The notes below the pieces were generated by a model. It was not told the DNA's origin. It did not search any database and saw nothing but the letters and a program-made list of their open reading frames with translations. Both the position numbers and the translations under genes were made by a program. From positions 62,001-126,000 of the forward strand of contig JAMPDX010000002.1 of NCBI GenBank assembly GCA_023665425.1: 64,000 nucleotides of DNA. The letters are read 5' to 3'. The stretch is from Muribaculaceae bacterium (GTDB taxonomy: Bacteria; Bacteroidota; Bacteroidia; Bacteroidales; Muribaculaceae). Of the stretch, positions 9,135 to 17,412 are shown in pieces. Each line of letters opens with the position of its first letter. Position 1 is the stretch's first letter.

Positions 9135-9998
9135 TTATTTATTAGAGGGAGCAACTGCTGTGAGAAAGCGGTTGTTCTTCTGTATGTCCCTGTAAATGTT
9201 AATGTCTGTGTAGCCGAGGCGCTGCATGAGCGCTGACAGAGAGTCGGCATACAGCGGATTTACCTCAAAGTAAATGTGGGCGCCTGCCGAGAGGTGTTGC
9301 TGCCCGTATTCTGCAATTGCGCGATAGAAAACGAGGGGGTCATCATCAGGCACAAACAGGGCCCCGTCAGGCTCATAATTGAGCACGTTGGCCTCCATAT
9401 CGGCTTTCTCGTGCAAAGCGATATATGGCGGATTTGAGACTATAATATCCCATTGCTCACCGGCGAATGCGGCGGCCTTGGGCAGGGCAAGAATGTCAGC
9501 ACGGCTGAAGGATATGCGGCAGCGCAGCTTCTTGGCATTCCCTTCGGCAACCGCCAAGGCCGGCTCGCTGTTATCTATGGCCGTGACTTGCGGAAATTTC
9601 AGATTGCGTGCCAGGGCTATGGCGATGCAGCCGCTGCCGGTTCCGGCATCGAGCACTCGCAGGTCTGTGGCATCACCGGCCTGACGGACTATGAGGTCTA
9701 CCATCTCGGCCGTCTCGGGGCGGGGTATCAATACATCGGGAGTGACATTAAAGTCCAGACCGTAAAAGTGGGCTGTACCAAGAATATATTGTATAGGCTC
9801 ACCCTTCTTCAGCCTTTCAAGGATAGCCTCGACTTTGCCTCGCATATAGTCTGAGAGGGGCTTGTCTTCATTGAGCACGATATCCACCGGTTTCCACCCT
9901 TTCAGGTGCTCGAAGATGAGGCGTATTATAGCCTCTGTCTCCCGAGGTGGGTAAATACGGTTAAGCTCTTGGCGCAGATATGTGATGGTCTCTTTCAT
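9135..9998 (-). CDS. prmC: release factor glutamine N5-methyltransferase
   Basis: A 287-residue class I methyltransferase that methylates the Gln of the GGQ motif in release factors RF1 and RF2. An N-terminal helical domain (1-75) precedes the SAM-binding loop LDAGTGSGCIAIALA and the signature NPPY (in IIVSNPPYIA). Length is normal. It is directly upstream of dgt with 46 bases between them and downstream of an unknown secreted-protein gene; all are on the minus strand. Confidence 0.95.
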   Translation of the reverse strand: MKETITYLRQELNRIYPPRETEAIIRLIFEHLKGWKPVDIVLNEDKPLSDYMRGKVEAILERLKKGEPIQYILGTAHFYGLDFNVTPDVLIPRPETAEMVDLIVRQAGDATDLRVLDAGTGSGCIAIALARNLKFPQVTAIDNSEPALAVAEGNAKKLRCRISFSRADILALPKAAAFAGEQWDIIVSNPPYIALHEKADMEANVLNYEPDGALFVPDDDPLVFYRAIAEYGQQHLSAGAHIYFEVNPLYADSLSALMQRLGYTDINIYRDIQKNNRFLTAVAPSNK

Positions 9999-10017
9999 GT
10001 TAGTGTTATAAGGGCCT

Positions 10018-11001
10018 TTATAGTGTACGTAAGCGATGCAGGCGCAAGGCGGAATTGAGCGAGGGGAAACCTATTTGGCTGATATCAGTGCCGAGAAATT
10101 GCCATGTGCCGGTGCCCGGCAGGGGTATATGCTCGGCATCAATCCATTCCAGCTGAAAAAGCCCCGGCAATGGAGTGGCTTTCAAAACGCCCTTCGGCAT
10201 TCCGACACTCCATGTTGAGGGTGTAACTGCAGCCCCGGTGATATACAACAGTTTATAACCTCCGTCATCATCGGGCAATAATGCGAAGATGTAATCTCCG
10301 CCGGGCCGTAGGTAGGATGCGTCCAGAGTATTGTCGAGGAGTGTCCAATAGCCGGAATAAGGGTCGGTGCTCTCCTTCAATTGTTTGTCTATATCTTCTT
10401 GACTTAGGTATTCCTGCTCGATAGAGGTTTGGATGGACATGAGCATTGCTCGCTCTACCTGTATTTTCGAGCCATGCGGGGCGAAATATCCAATCGCAGT
10501 TGGCACGCTGACCCGAGTCTTCCAAAGGGCGGTGTTGCCACGTCCGCAAGAGAGACTTAATACACTGTCTTCAATGGCGATAGTGAATATGCTATGTGGC
10601 TCATGAAGGGTCGGTGCGTCAGCTTCAATCAGAGTATAAGTACTGTCCGACATAGCGGCAGAGCTGACATTGAGCATCAGTGAGCCGTGGGTATAGACGG
10701 GGTCTAATGTCTTGTTAATACTGAGTGTGAGGCGTGTGGTGTCTTCTTCAGATACCACTACAAACCCGATGCCGCCGGCAGCACACTGTTCCAGTGGAGA
10801 GGTCATGAGGGATGTGAGGCGCAAGCCATGATGACGGCCGGGTGCGATGGGCATCAATGCCTCCCGGCCCGAAGGTAGGGTTAGTGTCTGTGTGTCGAAG
10901 CCCATCGGCGCGAAGCTGTAACCGGCCCCCATATACACGTATTCGGCGCTTGTAGGCAAGCCGCTCACCATACATAACAGGCAGATGGGTAGATGTTTCA
11001 T
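10018..11001 (-). CDS. exported protein of unknown function
   Basis: Start placed at MKHLPICLLCMVSG (10999-11001), which gives a normal signal peptide and clears the neighbouring lysE-type gene; the frame is open further but overlaps that gene. The mature protein (about 310 residues) is rich in beta-prone segments and Ser/Thr, with a C-terminal stretch WQFLGTDISQIGFPSLN. I do not recognise a family. Its place between a LysE-type exporter gene and prmC gives no functional clue. Confidence 0.7.
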   Translation of the reverse strand: MKHLPICLLCMVSGLPTSAEYVYMGAGYSFAPMGFDTQTLTLPSGREALMPIAPGRHHGLRLTSLMTSPLEQCAAGGIGFVVVSEEDTTRLTLSINKTLDPVYTHGSLMLNVSSAAMSDSTYTLIEADAPTLHEPHSIFTIAIEDSVLSLSCGRGNTALWKTRVSVPTAIGYFAPHGSKIQVERAMLMSIQTSIEQEYLSQEDIDKQLKESTDPYSGYWTLLDNTLDASYLRPGGDYIFALLPDDDGGYKLLYITGAAVTPSTWSVGMPKGVLKATPLPGLFQLEWIDAEHIPLPGTGTWQFLGTDISQIGFPSLNSALRLHRLRTL

Positions 11002-11008
11002 ACACATA

Positions 11009-11647
11009 TCATACCATGGCAGCAATTGCCGTAATAATGCCCACTGCGGAGAATGCAAAAATGATAGTGCCTGTAATGCGGTTTATCAGCCACATGGAGC
11101 GCAGGTTGAAGTGTGCTCTCACCTTATTGACAAGCCATGTGATAGACCACCACCAGAAAAGTGCGCCGGTGATGATAAAGACAAATCCGGCTATATGATG
11201 ATACCACATTATATCCTTGCCCAGGAAGTTGAAGCGGGCAAACAGACCGATAATCAGGAATACAATCAACGGGTTGGAGACGGTAAAGGCAAAGCCGGTG
11301 AGGATATCCTTCTTGGGGGTAGCCTCTCCGGTAGAGTTGCGTCGCAGATCTGCGGCCGGATTCTTGCGAAATATATATACACCGAATGCCACCAATACAA
11401 GAGAGCCTATGAGCTGTATCACATTCTGATTGCGTGTCAGGAATTCCTCTACAAAAGATAGGCCGAAAGCGGTGATGATGCAATAGAATAAATCTGATAT
11501 GGAGGCTCCCACACCGGTGTATAGGCCGGCCTTCCGCCCCTTGTCCAACGTGCGCTGTATGCACAACACACCTACCGGCCCCATGGGAGCGGAGATTACG
11601 ATACCTATCACAAAGGCTTTTAGTATGGTATATATCAGATATTCCAT
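11009..11647 (-). CDS. LysE/RhtB family amino-acid exporter
   Basis: About 212 residues with six hydrophobic segments. The N-terminal FVIGIVISAPMGPVGVLCIQ is the family signature (conserved Gly-Pro-Gly-Pro-like turn). These proteins export amino acids or related small molecules across the inner membrane. Start chosen at MEYLIYTILKAF because the eight upstream residues of the open frame are polar and family members start at this hydrophobic helix. It ends 7 bases before the next gene's start. Confidence 0.85.
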   Translation of the reverse strand: MEYLIYTILKAFVIGIVISAPMGPVGVLCIQRTLDKGRKAGLYTGVGASISDLFYCIITAFGLSFVEEFLTRNQNVIQLIGSLVLVAFGVYIFRKNPAADLRRNSTGEATPKKDILTGFAFTVSNPLIVFLIIGLFARFNFLGKDIMWYHHIAGFVFIITGALFWWWSITWLVNKVRAHFNLRSMWLINRITGTIIFAFSAVGIITAIAAMV

Positions 11648-11688
11648 TAAACAAGAGCTCTTAGAGCCCACAGAGGGCAGAATCGGTA

Positions 11689-12204
11689 TTATCGGGCTAT
11701 GACATATCCGCCGTTTGAGGGGAGTACATTATACCTTTGCAGAGCATACTTAACAGAGCCGGTGAGAGCCGGGCCGGACGTGGGGGCACCTCCGGACATG
11801 GTAACATCGTAATGGGAGCCACAGCTTGAGCACACAGCCTCCAGACTTGCCGGGTCTACCTGCACACGGATATAATCCTTGCATTCCACAGGACATGACA
11901 AATCATACGCCAAAGGTATAACGTCACCGGCGCTGAAGGGGTTCATGCCCATTATCAGAAGTACGCCGCCATAGCCTGTATATGTCGACTCCAGAAACTG
12001 GAAGTTGGAGGGTATCCTGTTTTGCCGAATAAACTGCCTGCTCTCACCGAACCCGGCCACTCCGTAAGTGTGCCACAGACCCGGATTGTTGAGCAATATC
12101 TGCACCGGATAGGCCGGGATGCGGTCATCGTCCGTACTGTCGCAGGCACACAACGGGAGCAAACATACCAAGCTCAGTATGCCTACCAGAAACTTATTCA
12201 GCAT
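11689..12204 (-). CDS. Rieske-fold-like lipoprotein lacking iron-sulphur ligands
   Basis: 171 residues with lipobox Cys at residue 21 (LCAC). The C-terminal half has the pattern of a small Rieske-like domain: CPVECKDYIRV, then VCSSCGSHYDV, then GAPTSGPAL. True Rieske centres need CxH and CxxH; here the His positions are not present in that form, so a canonical [2Fe-2S] cluster is unlikely. Similar degenerate Rieske-like lipoproteins occur in Bacteroidales. Its start overlaps the end of the SRPBCC gene by 11 bases, so the two are probably co-translated. The assignment is by motif only. Confidence 0.6.
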   Translation of the reverse strand: MLNKFLVGILSLVCLLPLCACDSTDDDRIPAYPVQILLNNPGLWHTYGVAGFGESRQFIRQNRIPSNFQFLESTYTGYGGVLLIMGMNPFSAGDVIPLAYDLSCPVECKDYIRVQVDPASLEAVCSSCGSHYDVTMSGGAPTSGPALTGSVKYALQRYNVLPSNGGYVIAR

Positions 12205-12646
12205 CGTCAGAGAATGGTATTGCCGACATCATGGCAGCAAACTGGTCTACAATTTGCTGGAAAGGCCCCTTGACCATGGGGCGCAACATCATGGGTATGT
12301 CTGCCACTATTGCAGCCACCGCTTCAGTCTCAGTCTCAGACAGGGGGCTGAAGCGCAATTGCAACTCGAGCTGCATAGGTATGCCCACGGGGCTGAGCGC
12401 TATCAAGTTGGGGGCCTCGCGATTTACTACGTTGAGAGTAATGGCACCGGTGGGGCCACCCTGCATTGTGATGCTGTCGGGGGTCACCTCCATACTCTTA
12501 AGCTGCTCGAGCTTGTCGGCCGGTATCTTGTCGGCCGGAGCATTATCTATTATGCTCTTAAGGTTCTCGAGATTTGAATATCGAGCATACACTCTGTCGA
12601 TGGGGGCTGACAGAGTGATGCTTTTACTTTTATATTCTGTTGACAT
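12194..12646 (-). CDS. SRPBCC (START-like) family protein
   Basis: 150 residues, cytosolic. The opening YKSKSITLSAPIDRVYARYSNLENL is the usual first strand and helix of SRPBCC/polyketide-cyclase-like domains, which form a hydrophobic pocket for a ligand. The rest alternates beta strands and ends in a long helix (FQQIVDQFAAMMSAI), as expected. No catalytic residues can be assigned. It lies 12 bases after pyrE and overlaps the lipoprotein gene downstream, suggesting a pyrE-SRPBCC-lipoprotein operon. Confidence 0.75.
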   Translation of the reverse strand: MSTEYKSKSITLSAPIDRVYARYSNLENLKSIIDNAPADKIPADKLEQLKSMEVTPDSITMQGGPTGAITLNVVNREAPNLIALSPVGIPMQLELQLRFSPLSETETEAVAAIVADIPMMLRPMVKGPFQQIVDQFAAMMSAIPFSDDAE

Positions 12647-12658
12647 TTCTTACTTCTT

Positions 12659-13312
12659 CTATGCTTCGATATTGACTGAGCCTGGAGTCCAGTTAGCAGG
12701 GTCTTTACGCCACTCTTTGAGGGTCTCCACATCATCGGGGCGAATATAGTTGGTGTCAAGAGCAGCCTCGAGCATAGCAGTGTAGTTTGAGAGAGTGATG
12801 AGCTGCACATTTGCATCACGGAAGCGCTTGATAGCCACGGGGAATTGATATGAGAACAGGGCACACATACCTACCACCTCGCATCCGGCAGCGCGTATTG
12901 CCTCAACAGCCTTGAGCGAAGAGCCGCCGGTAGAGACAAGGTCCTCAATCACCACTACCTTCTTGCCCGGGGTGAGGTTACCCTCTATAAGGTTCTCCAG
13001 ACCATGGTCCTTAGGAGTAGAACGCACATATACGTAGGGCAGATTGAGAGTGTCGGCAAGCATGGCACCCACAGCGATGGCACCGGTAGCTACACCGGCT
13101 ATATACTCGGCCTCGGGGAAGTTCTCTAGCACAATACGGCTGAGCTCCACCTTGATGAAGGTGCGCACATCCGGATATGAGAGGGTCTTGCGATTATCGG
13201 TATATATGGGCGAATTCCAACCGGAAGCCCATGTGAATGGGTTTTGTGGCTGAAGATTGATTGCTCTGATTTGCAGCAACTTTTCTGCCATGAGGCGTTC
13301 TGTCGATTTCAT
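12659..13312 (-). CDS. pyrE: orotate phosphoribosyltransferase
   Basis: A 217-residue pyrimidine biosynthesis enzyme joining orotate and PRPP to give OMP. The PRPP-binding motif VVVIEDLVSTGGSS is at residues 119-132 and the flexible-loop Lys-Asp-His (STPKDHG) at about 99-104. Length is normal. A consensus promoter lies at 13376-13407. Downstream genes follow within 12 bases. Confidence 0.96.
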   Translation of the reverse strand: MKSTERLMAEKLLQIRAINLQPQNPFTWASGWNSPIYTDNRKTLSYPDVRTFIKVELSRIVLENFPEAEYIAGVATGAIAVGAMLADTLNLPYVYVRSTPKDHGLENLIEGNLTPGKKVVVIEDLVSTGGSSLKAVEAIRAAGCEVVGMCALFSYQFPVAIKRFRDANVQLITLSNYTAMLEAALDTNYIRPDDVETLKEWRKDPANWTPGSVNIEA

Positions 13313-13375
13313 ATCTATAAGAATTTAGGCCCCTTTTCACAATATTGTCATTACGGGGTGGTGTATTTTAAATTA

Positions 13376-13407
13376 CAAAATTACAATAAAATTGCCACAC
13401 TTCAAAA
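13376..13407 (-). promoter_or_regulatory. promoter for pyrE
   Basis: On the minus strand TTTTG (13403-13407) is followed after 19 bases by TAATTTTG (13376-13383), matching the Bacteroidetes TTTG-N19/20-TAnnTTTG pattern. The pyrE start is 64 bases downstream. Confidence 0.7.
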
Positions 13408-13449
13408 TTTATACCCATGTTTGTATATGAGGATTTATATGAACTTCAG

Positions 13450-13482
13450 CGCCGGGCTGATATCAAATGTATCAGACCGGCG
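13450..13482. terminator. hairpin downstream of the small lipoprotein gene
   Basis: A 13-bp stem (CGCCGGGCTGATA paired with TATCAGACCGGCG, one wobble) with a 7-base loop. It lies between the end of the 101-codon lipoprotein gene and the pyrE promoter. No clear T tract follows on the minus strand, so it may be a weak terminator or an RNA-end stabiliser. Confidence 0.55.
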
Positions 13483-13509
13483 TACTCCACTAATCATATA
13501 AGAGCTTGT

Positions 13510-13815
13510 TTAATCATCATGATGATGGCGTTTTTTGTATTGTTTACGCTGCTTCTTAAGATATTTTTCACGCTCTTTGCGCATCTTCTTTTGCTGTTTC
13601 TTGTAGTGTTTATACTGCTTTTTGCTGTAATGAGGCCCATCGCCACCGTATGCGCCATAGTATACATGGCCGTTGCCTACCGGGTAACTTTGGTCTACTC
13701 CCCAATAACTGCGTGTGGGGCCGCAAGCAGCAGCGCCGAACATAATCATGATCGCCACAAACAGGGCAACGAGTTTATTATTTAGCTTGTTGATAAGTCT
13801 GATATGTGTTTTCAT
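13510..13815 (-). CDS. small basic lipoprotein
   Basis: 101 residues: a signal with lipobox Cys at residue 31 (GAAAC), a Tyr/Gly-rich middle (YWGVDQSYPVGNGHVYYG) and a C-terminal third made almost entirely of Lys, Arg, Tyr and His (KKQQKKMRKEREKYLKK). The lipid anchor and strongly basic tail suggest binding to an anionic surface such as LPS, capsule or peptidoglycan-linked material; this is inference. No named family recognised. It is monocistronic, with hairpin 13450-13482 downstream. Confidence 0.7.
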   Translation of the reverse strand: MKTHIRLINKLNNKLVALFVAIMIMFGAAACGPTRSYWGVDQSYPVGNGHVYYGAYGGDGPHYSKKQYKHYKKQQKKMRKEREKYLKKQRKQYKKRHHHDD

Positions 13816-13996
13816 AGCGATATAGTTTTGAGGGGTTGCTTTCTTTTAATACATTCTAATTCCTGTCTTTGTTCATGTATCGAATATTTTTTAATTCCCG
13901 ACTAACTTTATAGGTGTTTAAATGGTTATATAATTAGGGCCTTGTGTCGCAACAGCTGCAACCCGGGTCTTCCCCGCTCTTAAAAATTAGAAAGAA

Positions 13997-15661
13997 ATGT
14001 ATAGATACCCGGATAATTTTATCAAACTTTACGAGAAGAGTTTTCGCAAAAATGCCGAGATGCCGGCACTTTCACTTTACGGACGCCAGGGAGCCAAAAG
14101 CTATTTGCATTTGGCTGCCAATGTGGCGCGTGCACATGTGCTTTTTGATGAATTAGGCCTGAACAAGGGCGACAAAATTGCTATATACGCCAAAGACTCC
14201 GATGTGTGGATAGAGGCCTTTATGGCCATCATAACATACGGCGCAACGGCTGTGCCTATCCTGCCCGACTTCATTGCTGAGGATGCCACTAATATAATCA
14301 ATCACAGTGAGGCTCGCTTGCTAATGTGTGACGACAGGCACTGGAAAGAGCTTAACTTTAAAAAATTAAAACACGTAGAGGTAGTACTCTCGCTCAGTCG
14401 CCCGGAGTTGCTCGAGGCACGAGACAGGAAGAAGGTGGAGAAGATACTCGATGAACTCGGCGACAAGTTTGCACAGGTGTATCCGCAGGGATTCACCGCC
14501 GACGATATCCACTACCCTCAGGTAAATAATGACAATATAATCGTGCTTAACTATACTTCCGGCACCACCGGCTTCTCCAAGGGTGTAATGCTCACCGGGT
14601 GGAACCTTGCCGGGAATGTTGTGTTCGGCTTGAGCAAGAAGCTGCACTATCCCCGCTCACGAGTGCTCACCTTCCTGCCCATGGCTCATGCTTATGGCTG
14701 CACATTTGACTTGCTGCTCCCTCTGGCTGCCGGCTCACACATCACCGTGTTGGGCAAGACCCCTACTCCATCAATTCTGCTCAAGGCTCTCGCTGAGGTC
14801 AAGCCCAACCTGCTGCTCAGCGTTCCCCTCGTGTTCGAGAAGATATATCGCAAACGTATCGAGCCCCTCATTTCCACACCTAAGATGCAAAATATGCTTG
14901 CCATGCCCATAATCGGCAATATCGTGAAGCACCAACTCCGCTCCAAACTCATGAAGGCCATGGGTGGATGCATCAATCAGGTGATCATAGGTGGCGCTGC
15001 CATGGGAGCCGACACAGAACAATTCTTGCGCTTCATAAAATTCCCTTATACAGTAGGCTACGGCATGACAGAGTGTGGGCCACTCATCAGCTACACTCAC
15101 GCCAAAGAGTATATCCCGAGCTCAGCCGGCCAGACACTGCCCCGCATCATGGAGTCACGCATCGACAGTGCCGACCCATTGAGCATACCCGGCGAGATAC
15201 TGGTACGCGGACAGAATGTCATGAAGGGTTACTATAAAAATGAGAAAGCCACTGCAGAGGCCATCGACTCCGAAGGCTGGCTGCACACCGGAGATATGGG
15301 TACACGTACCCCCGACGGCACCCTCTTCCTACGCGGCCGCAGCAAGACCATGATACTATCTGCTACAGGACAGAACATCTACCCCGAAGAACTTGAAGCT
15401 CGCATCAATGCACTCCCGTTTGTGGGCGAGAGCCTTGTGGTAGACCGTAAGGGCAAACTCGTGGCCCTCATATTCCTCGACAAAGACGCCATGAAAGAGC
15501 GTGGCGTGACAGAAGACAAGATACCCACCTTGGTGGACAAACTCAAAGCCAAAGTAAACAAATCCCTGGCGGCTTACGAGCGCATCGCCGAATTCGAAGT
15601 CGTCGATGAGGAGTTTGCCAAAACTCCGAAAAAGTCCATTAAACGCTTCCTCTACAAATAA
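13997..15661 (+). CDS. fadD: long-chain fatty acid--CoA ligase (AMP-forming)
   Basis: A 554-residue ANL-superfamily enzyme that activates fatty acids through an acyl-adenylate. The ATP-binding motif YTSGTTGFSKG, the adenylate motif GYGMTECGP and the C-terminal TGDMG and hinge (FLRGRSKTMILSATGQNIYPEE) are present, with the catalytic Lys near the end (KTPKKSIKRF). Start at MYRYPDNFIKLYEK fits family alignment. It is not in an operon with neighbours on either side. The exact substrate length is not determined by sequence. Confidence 0.9.
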   Translation: MYRYPDNFIKLYEKSFRKNAEMPALSLYGRQGAKSYLHLAANVARAHVLFDELGLNKGDKIAIYAKDSDVWIEAFMAIITYGATAVPILPDFIAEDATNIINHSEARLLMCDDRHWKELNFKKLKHVEVVLSLSRPELLEARDRKKVEKILDELGDKFAQVYPQGFTADDIHYPQVNNDNIIVLNYTSGTTGFSKGVMLTGWNLAGNVVFGLSKKLHYPRSRVLTFLPMAHAYGCTFDLLLPLAAGSHITVLGKTPTPSILLKALAEVKPNLLLSVPLVFEKIYRKRIEPLISTPKMQNMLAMPIIGNIVKHQLRSKLMKAMGGCINQVIIGGAAMGADTEQFLRFIKFPYTVGYGMTECGPLISYTHAKEYIPSSAGQTLPRIMESRIDSADPLSIPGEILVRGQNVMKGYYKNEKATAEAIDSEGWLHTGDMGTRTPDGTLFLRGRSKTMILSATGQNIYPEELEARINALPFVGESLVVDRKGKLVALIFLDKDAMKERGVTEDKIPTLVDKLKAKVNKSLAAYERIAEFEVVDEEFAKTPKKSIKRFLYK

Positions 15662-15680
15662 ACCCCGGCAAAGATAAACA

Positions 15681-15726
15681 ACCCCCCGGACACTCGCAGC
15701 TTACGCCGCATGGGTGCCCGGGGGGT
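15681..15726 (+). terminator. terminator after the acyl-CoA ligase gene
   Basis: A GC-rich stem ACCCCCCGG / CCGGGGGGT followed by TCTTCTCT, 20 bases after the stop codon. Confidence 0.8.
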
Positions 15727-15793
15727 CTTCTCTAAATTTGAAAATGTTATGTATAGGAGACGGTGTTGAAAAACTAACCGATATGCGCGTGAG

Positions 15794-15905
15794 GGTGTCC
15801 GAAAGGACACCGACTTATAGTAACCTCGTACACACGCGGCGATAGCCGTGAGTGTGCGGGGTTGGGTAGGCAGACAAAAGGCGTGCGTAGCCCGCCGAAT
15901 TACTG
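15794..15905. repeat. hairpin-rich intergenic repeat, copy A
   Basis: About 110 bp, nearly identical in inverse orientation to 38880-38990 and related to 47990-48104. It contains a short hairpin (GGTGTCC-gaaa-GGACACC), a longer one (about ACACACGCGGC / GCCGTGAGTGTG) and a conserved end AAGGCGTGCGTAGCCCGCCG. Non-coding. The rest of the gap to 16052 holds nothing else I can identify. Confidence 0.85.
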
Positions 15906-16052
15906 TTTGTTAATGTCTTACACATAACATACGAAATATGAATAAAAAATTTTTAACGGGTGATAGAATGTCCGGCCGAAGTTTAATAATCGGTGCTGGT
16001 GGCTATTGATGTCACTTGGTCAATTCTTTCAAATGTGAGATAGATATTTGAG

Positions 16053-16274
16053 TCAATGGATGAGTCCAAGGCAATGCTCACTGTCTGATTTCAGCTGAAG
16101 GACCTGGGAAGTATGTTTGCCGGTTGCGTAACCAAGAGATTTTGAATACCGTGTTCCGTCGGCTGTCCACATCGGCCTGTACAATCGCACCAATGCGCCT
16201 TTTGAGAGAGCCTCGCCGTCACCGAAAAGTATTTTGGGCTCATCTCCGGCATTTACTGTATACCGGCTATGCAT
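16053..16274 (-). pseudogene. out-of-frame continuation of the 16267-16812 gene
   Basis: A 73-codon frame whose ATG overlaps the stop of the preceding gene by 8 bases (ATGCATAG). Its product (SRYTVNAGDEPKILFGDG and onward) reads like the natural continuation of the upstream protein: removing one base from the four-G run at 16275-16278 joins the two into one protein of about 253 residues. Either the assembly has an extra base, the gene is frameshifted, or this is a small translationally coupled gene. No family recognised. Confidence 0.4.
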
Positions 16275-16812
16275 CCCCTCTACTTACTTTGTCAGCAACT
16301 TCGTCACAATACCGTGCGGTGTCGTTCTCGAGCTGACCCTCGGGGCGGTAGGGTATCAAGTTTTGCAAATAGATGAAATTATTGGTCAGAAGATCGCTCA
16401 GATGTTTCCGCAGTTCTCCTTCGGCAATAGGGCTTCTTCCGGAAAACTCCCTATTGCGGGATGATGCTAACTCCAGCAATCGCTTTTCGCTTTTGGAGGT
16501 GCCGTCATAACAAAGAAGCCAGTCCATAATGCGTTGGGGAGCTTTGTCTGCCATGGGAGCAGCTTCCACTTCTGATATCTGATTTTTTGAATATGTCCGT
16601 ACAAAGGCAGGAACGTCGAGCTGGACATTGACCGGCACAGGTATCTCTACAAATCGGCCAATGCTGTCATTCTCCTTTATGGTAGAAATATCTCCGGCTA
16701 CACCGAAAATCATTGCATCGCTTGAATTCTTTGCATATTTCTCCTTTGAAAAAGAGTTAAATGCTCCGGCAAATATGCACAAAAATACACACAGTTGAAG
16801 AATCTTCTTCAT
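16267..16812 (-). CDS. exported protein of unknown function
   Basis: Start at MKKILQLCVFLCIFAGAF gives a clear signal peptide. The mature part (about 160 residues) is polar, with no recognised domain; KAPQRIMDWLLCYDGTSKSEKRLLELASS suggests two helices. It ends early at TAG in a region where a second frame appears to continue the same protein, so the true product may be longer. It lies 49 bases downstream of folK on the same strand. Confidence 0.6.
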   Translation of the reverse strand: MKKILQLCVFLCIFAGAFNSFSKEKYAKNSSDAMIFGVAGDISTIKENDSIGRFVEIPVPVNVQLDVPAFVRTYSKNQISEVEAAPMADKAPQRIMDWLLCYDGTSKSEKRLLELASSRNREFSGRSPIAEGELRKHLSDLLTNNFIYLQNLIPYRPEGQLENDTARYCDEVADKVSRGDA

Positions 16813-16861
16813 CCGTAAATCTATTAGGTTATGGCATCTGTAAAACATGCAGCTCTCAGGA

Positions 16862-17332
16862 TTATTCCGGATGAAGGGCTGAGAGCATCTCGGTTGCGGT
16901 GAGGCCGGTGAGGGGGTGAGTCCAGCCGGGGGCTATCTCTTCGAGGGGCTTGAGATAGAATTCGCGGTCTGCGAGACCGGGATGAGGAAGACGAAGCTCG
17001 GGAGTGTCCATCACCAAATCATCAATGGCCACAAGGTCGATATCTATGATCCTGTCGGCATATCCGCCGTGGGCATCACGGTGTGAGTCAGGGCTGATAC
17101 TTTTCTCGATGGTCTGTAGCCGATGCAATACCTCCAGCGGCTCTAAATCAGTACGAAACATGATGCCAACATTCAGAAACTTGTTGGGACTCTCGAAGCC
17201 TTGTGGCTCAGTCTCAATGGTATGGCTCATCTCGATGTCGCCAAATTCACGCATTACCCCCGCCATCGCTTTTGACAAATTCAAGCGGCGGTGACCAAGA
17301 TTGGTGCCAATATTTATTATCGCGTAAGCCAT
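16862..17332 (-). CDS. folK: 2-amino-4-hydroxy-6-hydroxymethyldihydropteridine pyrophosphokinase
   Basis: A 156-residue HPPK of folate biosynthesis, transferring pyrophosphate from ATP to the pterin. The N-terminal INIGTNLGHRRLNL and the signature DRIIDIDLVAIDD followed by LRLPHPGLADREFYLKPLEEI are characteristic, including the metal-binding DxD. Length is normal. It is stand-alone, followed by a secreted-protein gene; upstream, infB ends 80 bases away on the same strand. Confidence 0.94.
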   Translation of the reverse strand: MAYAIINIGTNLGHRRLNLSKAMAGVMREFGDIEMSHTIETEPQGFESPNKFLNVGIMFRTDLEPLEVLHRLQTIEKSISPDSHRDAHGGYADRIIDIDLVAIDDLVMDTPELRLPHPGLADREFYLKPLEEIAPGWTHPLTGLTATEMLSALHPE

Positions 17333-17412
17333 GGTTTTATTAATGATATGACTTATCGCAGGATATGCTCCTGCAATAAGTCAATAGTTTAGATTATTTA
17401 AGGGGGGGAGGG

